A stretch of DNA of 64,000 nucleotides from Solirubrobacterales bacterium. Its GTDB lineage: Bacteria; Actinomycetota; Thermoleophilia; Solirubrobacterales; Solirubrobacteraceae. The stretch covers positions 70,921-134,920 of the forward strand of contig JAPLCJ010000049.1 in the NCBI GenBank assembly GCA_026392255.1. Reading direction: 5' to 3'. The notes below the pieces were generated by a model. That model had not been told where the DNA came from and ran no database searches. It saw only the letters and a program-made list of their open reading frames with translations. The position numbers were made by a program, and so were the translations under genes. Positions 25,831 through 33,890 of the stretch are shown piece after piece (the stretch's first letter is position 1; each line of letters starts with the position of its first letter).

Positions 25831-26291
25831 TGCCCCAGTACTTCCTTGCGGATCCGCTCAATCGCGACGGCCAGAGAATCAAGACGGGGGCTCAGCTCTG
25901 CTGCGAGGCGATCGCGCTCAACGCGACCTGTGTCGGTGATCGCATAGAACCGCCGTGAGCGCCGCTCTGGATGCTCCCAAGACCCTTCCAGTAGACCGCC
26001 GGCCTCAAGGCTGCGCAACAGTGGGTACATCGTGTTGGGATTTGCGGCCACTACACCGCCCGTTAGCTCACCCACGCGGTCAATCAGTTGGTTGCCATAT
26101 GACGGACCGGCGGACACCTCGTGCAGGACGAGCAGCGAAAGCAGACCGGCGCGCCGAAGCTCACCCACCAACGGATCCGAGCCCCCAGGCCCAGCCTTCG
26201 TCCCCTTGCCGCCGGCTCCGCCCTCATCGACAGGTGTGGACCCGACAGCGTCGGCTGCCGCGCGGCGGGCATCTGCAGAGCGTTGAGGCAC
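25827..26291 (-). CDS. PadR-family transcriptional regulator
   Basis: A 154-residue repressor-like protein. After a disordered Gly-rich N-terminus of about 40 residues, it has the PadR winged helix: LLSLLVLHEVSAGPSYGNQL, then NTMYPLLRSLEAGGLLEG and RRFYAITDTG for the wing. A short C-terminal helix would dimerise. It overlaps and presumably is cotranscribed with the sirtuin gene, which may be its target or simply a partner. The ligand is unknown. Confidence 0.88.
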   Translation of the reverse strand: MPQRSADARRAAADAVGSTPVDEGGAGGKGTKAGPGGSDPLVGELRRAGLLSLLVLHEVSAGPSYGNQLIDRVGELTGGVVAANPNTMYPLLRSLEAGGLLEGSWEHPERRSRRFYAITDTGRVERDRLAAELSPRLDSLAVAIERIRKEVLGQ

Positions 26292-26325
26292 GTGAGGATC
26301 ATCGCACTCAGCCTGAACGCACGAC

Positions 26326-26349
26326 GGCCCCGGGTTCTCACCCGGGGCC
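26326..26349. terminator. Strong stem-loop after the acyl-CoA dehydrogenase gene
   Basis: GGCCCCGGG (26326-26334) and CCCGGGGCC (26341-26349) form a perfect nine-base stem with a six-base loop. It lies between the stop of the acyl-CoA dehydrogenase gene and the padR start, both on the minus strand. There is no T-tract directly after it on the minus strand, so it may stall or protect RNA rather than act as a classic intrinsic terminator. Confidence 0.55.
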
Positions 26350-26380
26350 GCGAGCCCTACTGAATCTTTTGCTCGAGCCG

Positions 26381-27553
26381 TTAGACCGTTGCAGGTGCTG
26401 GTTCCTCGGCACGCCGTGGGAGAAGAGTCTCCTTGGCGATAACGAGGCGCTGAATCTGGGATGTGCCTTCGTAGAGCTGCATGATCTTTGCGTCACGCAT
26501 GATCTTCTCTACCGGGTACTCCTTGATGAAGCCGTAACCGCCGTAGACCTGGACTGCGTCCGTGGCGACTTCCATTGCCGTATCAGCGGCAAACCGCTTG
26601 GCATGGGATGACTCGATCGTGTTGCGTGCACCCTGGTCGAGCAGGACTGCTGACTGCCAAGTGCCCAAGCGCGCAAGGTGAACCTTGGTTGCCATGTCGG
26701 CGATCATGAACTGAATGGCCTGATGAGCAGCAATTGGAACGCCGAACTGGACGCGCTCCTTGGAGTACGCAATGGCGTGGTCCATTGCTGAACGGGCGAT
26801 GCCAACGGCCATGGCAGCGACGCCTGGACGGGTGCGATCGAGCGTCATCATTGCCAGCTTGAAGCCGCCGTTCTCCTCACCGAGAAGGTTCTCGGCTGGG
26901 ATCTCAACCTCATTGAAGGAGACAGTTGCGGTGTTTGACGCCCGCTGACCCATCTTGTCTTCCTTCTTGTCAACAACCACACCTGCGTCACGTGGAACAA
27001 CGAATGCTGAGATGCCACGGTGGCCAGCGTCCTTGTCGGTCTTGGCGTAGACGGTGTACCAATCGGCGTACTCACCGTTGGTGATGAAGCACTTCTGACC
27101 GTTGATGACGTACTTATCACCCTTCTTGGTGGCAGTGGTGCGCATGCTTGCTACATCGGAACCAGCGCCTGGCTCTGTCAGGCAGAACGATGCAAAGAGT
27201 CCACCCTCGCCGAGGCGGGTGAGGTACTCCTTCTTGGTTGCTTCGCTGCCGCCGAGCAGTACCGGCGCTATGGCAAGACCATTACAGGAGAGGGATGTGC
27301 CAATGCCTGAGCAGCCCCAGCCCATCTCTTCCTCGATCAGAGTGCCTTCGAAGTAGGAAGCGCCTGGGCCGCCGTACTCCTCTGGGAGGTGGCTGTTCAT
27401 CAGGCCAACTTCCCAAGCCTTCTTCAAGACTTCCTTGGGCCAGCTGCCGTCCTTGTCGTGAAGGTGTGCGACTGGGCGCATTTCCTTCTCGGCAAAATCA
27501 TGAGCCATCTCGCGCAGTGCACGCTGCTCATCTGTAAGTGTGAAATCGACCAT
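26381..27553 (-). CDS. Acyl-CoA dehydrogenase
   Basis: FAD enzyme of beta-oxidation that makes trans-2-enoyl-CoA. The 390 residues give the usual three-domain fold: helical N-terminus, beta domain with CLTEPGAGSD and FITNGEYADWY, and a C-terminal helical domain with VYGGYGFIKEYPVEKIMRDAKI split around YGG; catalytic base is probably Glu362 in LYEGTSQIQR. Substrate chain length cannot be read. An excellent GGAGGT ribosome-binding site lies nine bases before the ATG, and a TTGACTC/GAGTCAA palindrome lies upstream. The gene seems to be monocistronic. Confidence 0.95.
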   Translation of the reverse strand: MVDFTLTDEQRALREMAHDFAEKEMRPVAHLHDKDGSWPKEVLKKAWEVGLMNSHLPEEYGGPGASYFEGTLIEEEMGWGCSGIGTSLSCNGLAIAPVLLGGSEATKKEYLTRLGEGGLFASFCLTEPGAGSDVASMRTTATKKGDKYVINGQKCFITNGEYADWYTVYAKTDKDAGHRGISAFVVPRDAGVVVDKKEDKMGQRASNTATVSFNEVEIPAENLLGEENGGFKLAMMTLDRTRPGVAAMAVGIARSAMDHAIAYSKERVQFGVPIAAHQAIQFMIADMATKVHLARLGTWQSAVLLDQGARNTIESSHAKRFAADTAMEVATDAVQVYGGYGFIKEYPVEKIMRDAKIMQLYEGTSQIQRLVIAKETLLPRRAEEPAPATV

Positions 27554-27607
27554 TTTCCGTCTACCTCCGGGGTTGGGGCGACGGGACCGGCCCGGGCGCC
27601 AAGAATA

Positions 27608-27623
27608 TTGACTCGTGAGTCAA
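27608..27623. promoter_or_regulatory. Palindromic operator-like site upstream of acyl-CoA dehydrogenase
   Basis: TTGACTCGTGAGTCAA is a 7+2+7 inverted repeat 55 bases before the acyl-CoA dehydrogenase ATG. Size and symmetry fit a TetR-type regulator of fatty-acid degradation, which often controls such genes in actinobacteria. A TATTCT that could be a -10 box follows directly on the minus strand. No cognate regulator is in the window. Confidence 0.5.
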
Positions 27624-27711
27624 CGAACTGATGACAAAGGTTAGCGCCTATGGGCGGACGGCTCAATCCCCAACCAGAACTTGGGCGAAAACCGTCAGCT
27701 AGCGCCGTGGA

Positions 27712-28854
27712 TCAGGCGAACCAGAAGGTGACGCCGAAAACGACGTAAAGCATCAGAAGCTGCATCCCCTCAAACCAGGTGGAGCGGCCTCTCGCAGTCA
27801 CGAATCCGGTCACGATCGCACCCAGCAGAAGGGCTGCTAGCTCATAGCCGTTGAAGACAAGGGCCATTGGGTGCGGGCCTAAAACCAAAGAGGCAAGAGC
27901 AACCACAGGCGCAACGAAAAGCGCGATCTGAGCTGCCGAGCCAACTGAAATGTTGATCGCGAGACTCATCTTGTCCTTCGCCGCCACTGCCACAGCGACC
28001 CAGTGTTCAGCTGCGTTGCCGACAATCGCCACGATGACAACACCAACGAAGAACTCCGACGCTCCGAGCGCGCGGGCGGCGTCATCGACGGACCCGACAA
28101 GGATCTCGCTCATCCATGCCACGAGTACTCCTGAGGCGGCGAGCAGGAGGATGGACTTGCCTAGTTTCCAAGTTCCAGTGACCTTCCCTTGAACCGGGTT
28201 AAAGATGTCCTTGTGGGTCACAAGGGAAAAGATCAGCCCGGCTATGTAGGTGAGGATCAGTACGACGGCAATAACGATGCTTAGCTGTTCGATCTTCCCA
28301 CTGCCGAAGTCGACATCTGATTGACCAACGATCGGCAGCGATTGTGCGGTCGGATGGACGAGCACCCAAAGAGCCGGCATCGTCAGGGCCACAACGGCCA
28401 GCAGGAGCATCCCTGACTGAGCGCTGGCGCCGGTGCTGTTAAAGGTCTGCTCTCCTCCTCTGTGCTGCTTCCGGAGCCCCCCGGCGAGCATTGAGGCGCC
28501 GAGCACCAGAAGTACGTTGCCAAGTACTGAACCAACGAGAGACGCCTTGACGAGCTCGTGGAATCCGCTGTCGAGTGCAACCAGAGCGATGATCAGCTCT
28601 GGGCCGTTACCGAAGGTCACATTCATCAGCCCCCCAATGCCGGGTCCGGAACGGGCGGCTAGGTGCTCCGTCGCGCGGCCCATCACGGCCGAGCAAGGAA
28701 TGAGCGCTAGCGCCGCCGCGAGGAAAATCAACAGCTGCGAGCCGTTGATGTGATTCAGAACGACCGCTGTGGGGATCAGCAGAACAAGTGGTACCAAGAG
28801 CTTCGGGAGTAGCCCCCCGGGCAGAACTTCAGTTTCGTCGTCATCCAGATTCAT
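27712..28854 (-). CDS. Ca2+/H+ antiporter, CAX type
   Basis: Cation exchanger of the CaCA superfamily that exports calcium in exchange for protons. The 380 residues contain about 11 hydrophobic segments and the two inverted-repeat signatures GNGPELIIALVAL (near residue 82) and VGNAAEHWVAVAVA (second half), whose glutamates bind Ca2+. A short acidic stretch precedes the first segment. The start overlaps the stop of the upstream secreted-protein gene (ATGA), so both are co-translated. Confidence 0.9.
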   Translation of the reverse strand: MNLDDDETEVLPGGLLPKLLVPLVLLIPTAVVLNHINGSQLLIFLAAALALIPCSAVMGRATEHLAARSGPGIGGLMNVTFGNGPELIIALVALDSGFHELVKASLVGSVLGNVLLVLGASMLAGGLRKQHRGGEQTFNSTGASAQSGMLLLAVVALTMPALWVLVHPTAQSLPIVGQSDVDFGSGKIEQLSIVIAVVLILTYIAGLIFSLVTHKDIFNPVQGKVTGTWKLGKSILLLAASGVLVAWMSEILVGSVDDAARALGASEFFVGVVIVAIVGNAAEHWVAVAVAAKDKMSLAINISVGSAAQIALFVAPVVALASLVLGPHPMALVFNGYELAALLLGAIVTGFVTARGRSTWFEGMQLLMLYVVFGVTFWFA

Positions 28855-29876
28855 TTAGTGAGCTCCTTGGAACACTTCTTGGCCTCGTCAAGATTCTTAG
28901 CAGCAGCGACACACGCCTCAAAGCTCTTAGCGGCTTTCCCAACCCCATTCGCCCCCTTGGTGACTACTCCTGTGACCGCCCCAATCAGAGCCGACAGTTC
29001 GTCAAACGGCCTACCTGACTTCGGAGTCTCGATCGTCTGAGGCTGATTTAGTTCGGTGATGGTAGCCATGAAGACGAGGCTCGTCGGGCGCTGGCCGTCC
29101 ACAGCACCGACCTCAACCGTCACCTCAATCTTCCGCAGGGCGTGATCGGCTTTACCTGACCAGACGTTGATCTCCGCCTTCTTTACCGCGTCGGTGATCT
29201 TCTTCTGCACCGCTGCAGTGATCGTCGGAACGTCTACTAGGCCTCCACCAACAGCGCCTGCGGCTCCGAGCAGGGAACCGAAGTCACCAACCAGCTTGCC
29301 ACCATCGACGCCTGCACGGACATGCACAGTCTCCGTCCCACCAATGTCCTCATAGCCGACGGTCTCAGGGTTTTTAAGCCAGTCCTGAGGCCGGAAGCCC
29401 ACACGGTCAAGCAGTGACGAGGACGACTTCGAGCCATCGCCGAGGTAGGACTTGCTGAAAGCAGACCAGACCGTGTCGGGGAGTTTGTAGTTGAGACCAG
29501 CGAGGCCAAGCCAACCAGCTTTCCCATCGCTTGTGAATTCAATCTTGACGCTGCGCGACCCAAGCCCAAGGCCCGTGGCCATCTTGAAAGTAGGCACGGT
29601 GCCCTTCCCGTTGCTTGAGAACGGTCCTTTCAGGGTGATCGCCAACTTCCCGCTGTCGCCAGTGAGTCCGGCGCCGTCGAGGTTGATGGCGGCGTCCAGA
29701 ACCCCAGAGGAGTATTTGTGCGGCTCGTCAAACGTCTGGCGTAGGACCGTCGTTGGGTCTTCCGACGGCTTGCCAGAAGCGAAGACAACCCATGCTGTTG
29801 CACCAAGGATCACGCCTGTCAAAGCAAGCAAGATCAGCCAACGGCCAATGGTCTTCTTGTGAGGGGGCTCCTGCAC
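28851..29876 (-). CDS. Membrane-anchored extracytoplasmic protein, unknown function
   Basis: A 341-residue protein with a single N-terminal membrane segment (WLILLALTGVILGATAWVVF) and a large outside domain with many short beta strands (VKIEFTSDGKAGWLGLAGL; ETVHVRAGVDGGKLVGDFGS). The strand pattern and the VHVRAGVDGGKLV-type segment recall LppX/LprG-like lipid-carrier folds, but I see no lipobox, so this is weak. Two cysteines near the C-terminus could form a disulfide. It is coupled to the Ca2+/H+ antiporter gene by an ATGA overlap and divergent from the epimerase-like gene (38 bases apart). Confidence 0.6.
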   Translation of the reverse strand: MQEPPHKKTIGRWLILLALTGVILGATAWVVFASGKPSEDPTTVLRQTFDEPHKYSSGVLDAAINLDGAGLTGDSGKLAITLKGPFSSNGKGTVPTFKMATGLGLGSRSVKIEFTSDGKAGWLGLAGLNYKLPDTVWSAFSKSYLGDGSKSSSSLLDRVGFRPQDWLKNPETVGYEDIGGTETVHVRAGVDGGKLVGDFGSLLGAAGAVGGGLVDVPTITAAVQKKITDAVKKAEINVWSGKADHALRKIEVTVEVGAVDGQRPTSLVFMATITELNQPQTIETPKSGRPFDELSALIGAVTGVVTKGANGVGKAAKSFEACVAAAKNLDEAKKCSKELTK

Positions 29877-29914
29877 CTAGCCCGAGGCTAGCAGCGACCC
29901 CCTAAGATTGAGCC

Positions 29915-31372
29915 ATGTTCCGCGGTGCCTTGAGGGTACTTGCGGTTCCTCTGGCCCTGTTGGCGCTGATCACAGCATCTGGGGCGGAGGCGTCGCGACC
30001 ACCACTCCTCCACACAGGAGTAGACGGCCGAATCACAGCCGTCAGCGACTCCCTGCCCGGAGACCTCCCAACCTTCGATGGACCGTCGAGAGCGATCGCA
30101 GCAAACCGTGGGCAGGCTGCGAATTCGAGTGTTGTCGGCTACGCAATACGCAGGATGTTGGCTGCCCACGCAATCACCAGCCTCCAAGCCTCCGATGCGA
30201 CTGCAACTTGGGCCGCTGCTGTGCGGACCCGCCGCAAGCTGCACGGGACGCCGGGTAATGAGCTTGAGAACGTAATCGCTGAGATCGCCGCCATCGCAAA
30301 TCGCAAGGCCCTCACACCCAGTCGACTGCCACTCCTGATGCTCACTGCTAAGCGAAACACTGAGTTCTTCTCTCTCGGAAAGACCCCGTCCTACCACCAG
30401 CGAGTCACCTTTGGCGCGAGCGACCTTGTCTGGCAGTACTACCCCGGCCAAGGCTTACAACTTCAAGTTCTCGCAACATTTGGTGTGGCCAATGGCCTCT
30501 GGCGAGCCAACCTTCCCGGACACTTGCGCACGCTGCTTGACGAAATGCTCGCCCTACGGGCAAATCGCGCCGGCGGATCCGCTTGGGAATACGCCTTTAG
30601 CTGGGATGGCGGGGCTCCCCCTTGGACCAGCTCAATGTCCCAGTCGACTGGGATCCAGGCGATGACACGTGGAGCCGAGCTTCTCCACGAACCCAAGTAC
30701 CTGAATGCAGCAAAGTCGGCCCTCGCGATCTTTAAGAAGCCCACCCCCAGCGGAGTGCGCGTAGAAACCGCAAGAGGCCCGTGGTACGCGATGTACTCAT
30801 TTGACTCTTCAGGGAGAATCCTCAACGGTTTCCTCCAGACGCTGGTTGGCCTCAATGAAATGGCGGTTAGAGGCAGCAACAGCTCTGCCAGCCAGCTCTT
30901 CACTGCCGCCGAGCCGGTAGCCCGGGCGGCCGTTCCGGACTACATCAAGAGCGGCTGGTCCTACTACAGCCCGGGAGTCTGGTCGACAACGGGCTACCAG
31001 TCATTGACTGCTGGGTTCCTTGATGAGCTTTGCCAGAGGACCCTGCAAAGCACCTACTGCACGGCAAAGGCTCGCCTACAGCGCTTCCCTCTCGCACCGC
31101 CACGCATTGCTGTTCGAACGCACCGCGTCGCAACCGGGAAGCCATCGGACATGAGCATCTGGATATCCAAACCAGCAGCGGTGTCGATCACTGTCACTAT
31201 CGGTCACAGACGCCTGAAGTCGTTGCGCACTGATTGGAGCCCCGGGTACCACCGCCTAAAGCGCGTCCCAATCCCCCATGCCCCGGGAACACTCCGGGTT
31301 CGTGTAGAGGCAGTCGACTACTCCGGCCACTCCGCCACCGTTACCGGCAGCGTCCAAGCAGTTCACCGCTAA
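29915..31372 (+). CDS. Secreted D-glucuronyl C5-epimerase-like protein
   Basis: A 485-residue protein with signal peptide (ALRVLAVPLALLALITASGA). The middle has an alpha/alpha-barrel with WQYYPGQGLQLQVLATFG and, near residues 285-320, GPWYAMYSFDSSGRILNGF followed by LQTLVGLNEM, the signature of the C5-epimerase C-terminal domain (the tyrosines participate in proton transfer in heparosan epimerase). The last 90 residues look like a beta-sandwich (SITVTIGHRR; TLRVRVEAVDYSG), maybe carbohydrate-binding. It probably acts on an exported uronic-acid polymer. Substrate unknown; no polysaccharide cluster is beside it. Confidence 0.72.
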   Translation: MFRGALRVLAVPLALLALITASGAEASRPPLLHTGVDGRITAVSDSLPGDLPTFDGPSRAIAANRGQAANSSVVGYAIRRMLAAHAITSLQASDATATWAAAVRTRRKLHGTPGNELENVIAEIAAIANRKALTPSRLPLLMLTAKRNTEFFSLGKTPSYHQRVTFGASDLVWQYYPGQGLQLQVLATFGVANGLWRANLPGHLRTLLDEMLALRANRAGGSAWEYAFSWDGGAPPWTSSMSQSTGIQAMTRGAELLHEPKYLNAAKSALAIFKKPTPSGVRVETARGPWYAMYSFDSSGRILNGFLQTLVGLNEMAVRGSNSSASQLFTAAEPVARAAVPDYIKSGWSYYSPGVWSTTGYQSLTAGFLDELCQRTLQSTYCTAKARLQRFPLAPPRIAVRTHRVATGKPSDMSIWISKPAAVSITVTIGHRRLKSLRTDWSPGYHRLKRVPIPHAPGTLRVRVEAVDYSGHSATVTGSVQAVHR

Positions 31373-31390
31373 CCGTTCTACCGTTAGACC

Positions 31391-31747
31391 ATGCCCGAAC
31401 CCAGAGACTCCGAAGCCTTGGCAGCGCTGATGACGCTTGCGACGCGCCTACGTGACACCGCCTCTGCAGTCGCATCGAGAGCGGACGCTGCCGCATCGGG
31501 CACGGTTGGCCGTCAACAGCCCACAGATGAAGGGCCAGAAGATCCGTGGGACAGCGCGGACTTCGGAGCGATGGCTGACTTCTTCAGGCTGCTTGGCGAC
31601 ACAGTGCCTCAAGAGCTGCGAGCCCGCTTGGAAGGTTCTACCCGCGAGGCGCTGATGGCCCTCCGGGCGCTGATTGACTGGTATTTGGAAAGGCCTGATC
31701 TCGCCGTTGACGGTGAGTCCTTCGAAGACAGCGACCCGGCGTCGTAG
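31391..31747 (+). CDS. Small acidic helical protein, unknown
   Basis: A 118-residue acidic protein, ATG start, 18 bases after the epimerase-like gene and 12 bases before the EVE gene. N-terminal helix (ALAALMTLATRLRDTASAVA), acidic linker (DEGPEDPWDSADFG), and a C-terminal helix ending in ALRALIDWYLERPD. I do not recognise a family with certainty. Position and codon use suggest a real gene in the 31.4-33.0 kb plus-strand run. Confidence 0.55.
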   Translation: MPEPRDSEALAALMTLATRLRDTASAVASRADAAASGTVGRQQPTDEGPEDPWDSADFGAMADFFRLLGDTVPQELRARLEGSTREALMALRALIDWYLERPDLAVDGESFEDSDPAS

Positions 31748-31759
31748 ACTCAAACGCAG

Positions 31760-32215
31760 ATGCCAAAAGCAACAACATGGGTACTGACGTCCTCTCCGGA
31801 CAACCACACCGCCACGTGCGAGACGGGGTTCAGTGTGATCGGCCTCAAGGAACGCAACCGCAAACGTGCGGAGCGGATCGAGCCAGGTGACAGGATCGTT
31901 CTCTACCTGACAAAAGAGATGACCTTCGGAGGCTCAATCACTGTCACGGGTGAGATGTTCGAGGACCGAAAGAAAATCTGGCCGGGCAAGCCGGGCAACC
32001 CTGACCCGTACCCATGGCGCTTCCCAACCGAGCCAGAGGTTCAAATCGATCCCGACAGCCATGTTCCTGCCGAGAAGCTGAAGGACAAGATGCAGCACAT
32101 CCTCAAATGGCCAGCAGACCACTGGAAGTTGGCCTTCCAGGGTCAGATCCGCGAAGTAAGCGACGCCGACGCCAAGCTGCTTCTCAAAGAGCTCCGCGCG
32201 GCCAGCCGTGGCTGA
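31760..32215 (+). CDS. EVE-domain protein
   Basis: A 151-residue PUA-like fold protein. It begins with the family's TTWVLTSSPDNHTA, has FSVIGLKERNRKRAERIEPGDRIVLYL, the GSITVTGEMFEDR strand, and a Trp-rich groove (YPWRFPTEPEV; LKWPADHWKLAFQGQIREVS). EVE domains read modified bases in DNA or RNA, and are found in some defence and restriction systems; here it is alone, with no nuclease beside it. It is followed by a membrane-protein gene overlapping by eight bases. Confidence 0.8.
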   Translation: MPKATTWVLTSSPDNHTATCETGFSVIGLKERNRKRAERIEPGDRIVLYLTKEMTFGGSITVTGEMFEDRKKIWPGKPGNPDPYPWRFPTEPEVQIDPDSHVPAEKLKDKMQHILKWPADHWKLAFQGQIREVSDADAKLLLKELRAASRG

Positions 32216-32963
32216 GAGCGAGCAAAGGGACCCTTTCCTTAACAGGGTTGGAGCCTCAGTCGTAAATGGCTTCCGTCGTGCAGTCAACTCGTGGGGAGGC
32301 CTCAACTCAAATCAGCGCTTGGCCGGTGCTGCCTCCGCCCTACTCTTTGGGACGCTCCTGCTTCCATGGTTCCAACAGACACAGTTCGACCGATCAGGAC
32401 AGCCCCAGACGCTAACGGTCAGCGGAATGGCAGCATTCACTTTCGTTGAAGCGTCAGTCCTCCTCGTCTGCTGCTCAATCCTCGTAATGCTCTTCGCACG
32501 GGGCGAGCAGCGCGCGTTTCACCTGCCGGGCGGAGATGGCTCAATCATCGCGCTGGGCGGCGGTTGGTCCCTTCTGCTGCTCGTTATACGAGTGCTGTTC
32601 TACCAGCCAACACACGTCGGGGCGGATACTGGAATCAAGTGGGGTGTGCTCGTGGCGATAGCAGCCGCAGTTGCCGTACTTGGCGCTGGGCTGAGAATGC
32701 GTGCTCTTCATATCCCCGAGCCTGGGCAGCGCCGCAGGACCAGGGTCCCCAGCGCGACACCACCTCCTGAGGCAACTGTCGCCGACGACCAAGACCTGCG
32801 CAAGGTCCACTTTGGAGGGATTGAGGCGCCTGTTCGCCCCGCGACTGCCGCGGCGGGCGGCAAGCCCCCTAAGTCAGGCGATGACCCGACGTTGGAGCAG
32901 CTTGCGATCCCGCTCGACGACCAGCCGTCCCCCCGCCGCCTCCGTCCCAAGCGCGATCACTGA
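32208..32963 (+). CDS. Membrane protein of unknown function
   Basis: A 251-residue protein with four predicted membrane segments between about residues 40 and 165 (LAGAASALLFGTLLLPWF, FVEASVLLVCCSILVMLF, ALGGGWSLLLLVIRVLF, WGVLVAIAAAVAVLGAGL). The cytoplasmic tail of 85 residues is basic, Pro-rich and probably disordered. A GTG start overlaps the EVE gene. No known family seen. It ends 33 bases before the MoxR gene. Confidence 0.6.
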   Translation: MAESEQRDPFLNRVGASVVNGFRRAVNSWGGLNSNQRLAGAASALLFGTLLLPWFQQTQFDRSGQPQTLTVSGMAAFTFVEASVLLVCCSILVMLFARGEQRAFHLPGGDGSIIALGGGWSLLLLVIRVLFYQPTHVGADTGIKWGVLVAIAAAVAVLGAGLRMRALHIPEPGQRRRTRVPSATPPPEATVADDQDLRKVHFGGIEAPVRPATAAAGGKPPKSGDDPTLEQLAIPLDDQPSPRRLRPKRDH

Positions 32964-32996
32964 TCTTCGCCGCGCTGGACCTGTCATTCTGGCGGG

Positions 32997-33890
32997 GTGT
33001 CCACAGGCCCAAAAACAGCAGAAGACCTCGCCGCCCAACTGACCGCGGACGGCTATCTGGCCGATACCCAGACAGCCTTGGTCGCATGGCTTGCGATCGA
33101 GCTGGGCAAGCCCGTACTTGTCGAGGGACCAGCTGGTGTCGGCAAGACCGAGCTCGCTAAGTCCCTCTCCCGGGTTCTAGACCGGGATCTAATCCGTCTT
33201 CAGTGTTACGAAGGCCTTGACGAGGCAAAGGCCCTCTACGAATGGAACTACCGCAAACAGCTGCTGCGCATTCAGGCCGAGAGCGACGGAGCCGGGTGGG
33301 ACAAGGTCCAAGACGACATTTTCGGCGAGGAGTTCCTGCTGGAACGCCCACTGCTCGAGGCAATCACCTCCGAGGAGCCGGTGGTCCTGCTGGTCGATGA
33401 GATCGACAAGACCGATCAAGAGTTCGAGGCAATGCTCCTAGAGCTGCTCTCCGACTTCCAAGTCTCAGTTCCCGAGCTGGGCACGATGACATCCAAGTCG
33501 CACCCGGTCGTGTTGCTGACCTCAAACAACTCACGCGAGCTGACTGAGGCCCTTAAGCGTCGCTGTCTCTACCTCTGGATCGACTACCCAGAAGCCGAGC
33601 ATGAGCTTGCCATCATCCGCCTCAAGGCACCTGAGCTCTCCGCAACTGTGTCGGCCAAGCTCGTAGAACTTGTGGGTGAGATCCGCGCACTTGACTTGAA
33701 GAAGCCACCATCGATAGCTGAATCAATCGATTGGGCCCGCGCCCTGCTCCTACTTGGCGCCGACAGCATTGACTCCAAGGTCTTCGCTGAGACTATGAGC
33801 GTGATCGTCAAGCACCGCAGCGACCTGGAAACAGTCGCCGCGCGCGTGGGCATGAAGCTGGCCGGCGGCGATGCCGCAACCGCCAGCTGA
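32997..33890 (+). CDS. MoxR-type AAA+ ATPase (CoxD-like)
   Basis: A 297-residue AAA+ protein: Walker [16 protein letters not shown], Walker B VVLLVDEIDKTDQEFEAM, sensor 1 VVLLTSNNSRELTEALKRR. The insert-2-containing MoxR group works with VWA partners in cofactor assembly; CoxD acts with CoxE in maturing CO dehydrogenase. Here the next gene is a CoxE-like VWA protein overlapping by 20 bases, so they function as a pair. No CO dehydrogenase gene is in the window, so the client is unknown. Confidence 0.9.
   Translation: MSTGPKTAEDLAAQLTADGYLADTQTALVAWLAIELGKPVLVEGPAGVGKTELAKSLSRVLDRDLIRLQCYEGLDEAKALYEWNYRKQLLRIQAESDGAGWDKVQDDIFGEEFLLERPLLEAITSEEPVVLLVDEIDKTDQEFEAMLLELLSDFQVSVPELGTMTSKSHPVVLLTSNNSRELTEALKRRCLYLWIDYPEAEHELAIIRLKAPELSATVSAKLVELVGEIRALDLKKPPSIAESIDWARALLLLGADSIDSKVFAETMSVIVKHRSDLETVAARVGMKLAGGDAATAS

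Noticed and set aside
31760-32215. EVE gene as part of a defence island
   Set aside because: No restriction, nuclease or helicase gene is adjacent; an isolated EVE protein is common in housekeeping contexts.
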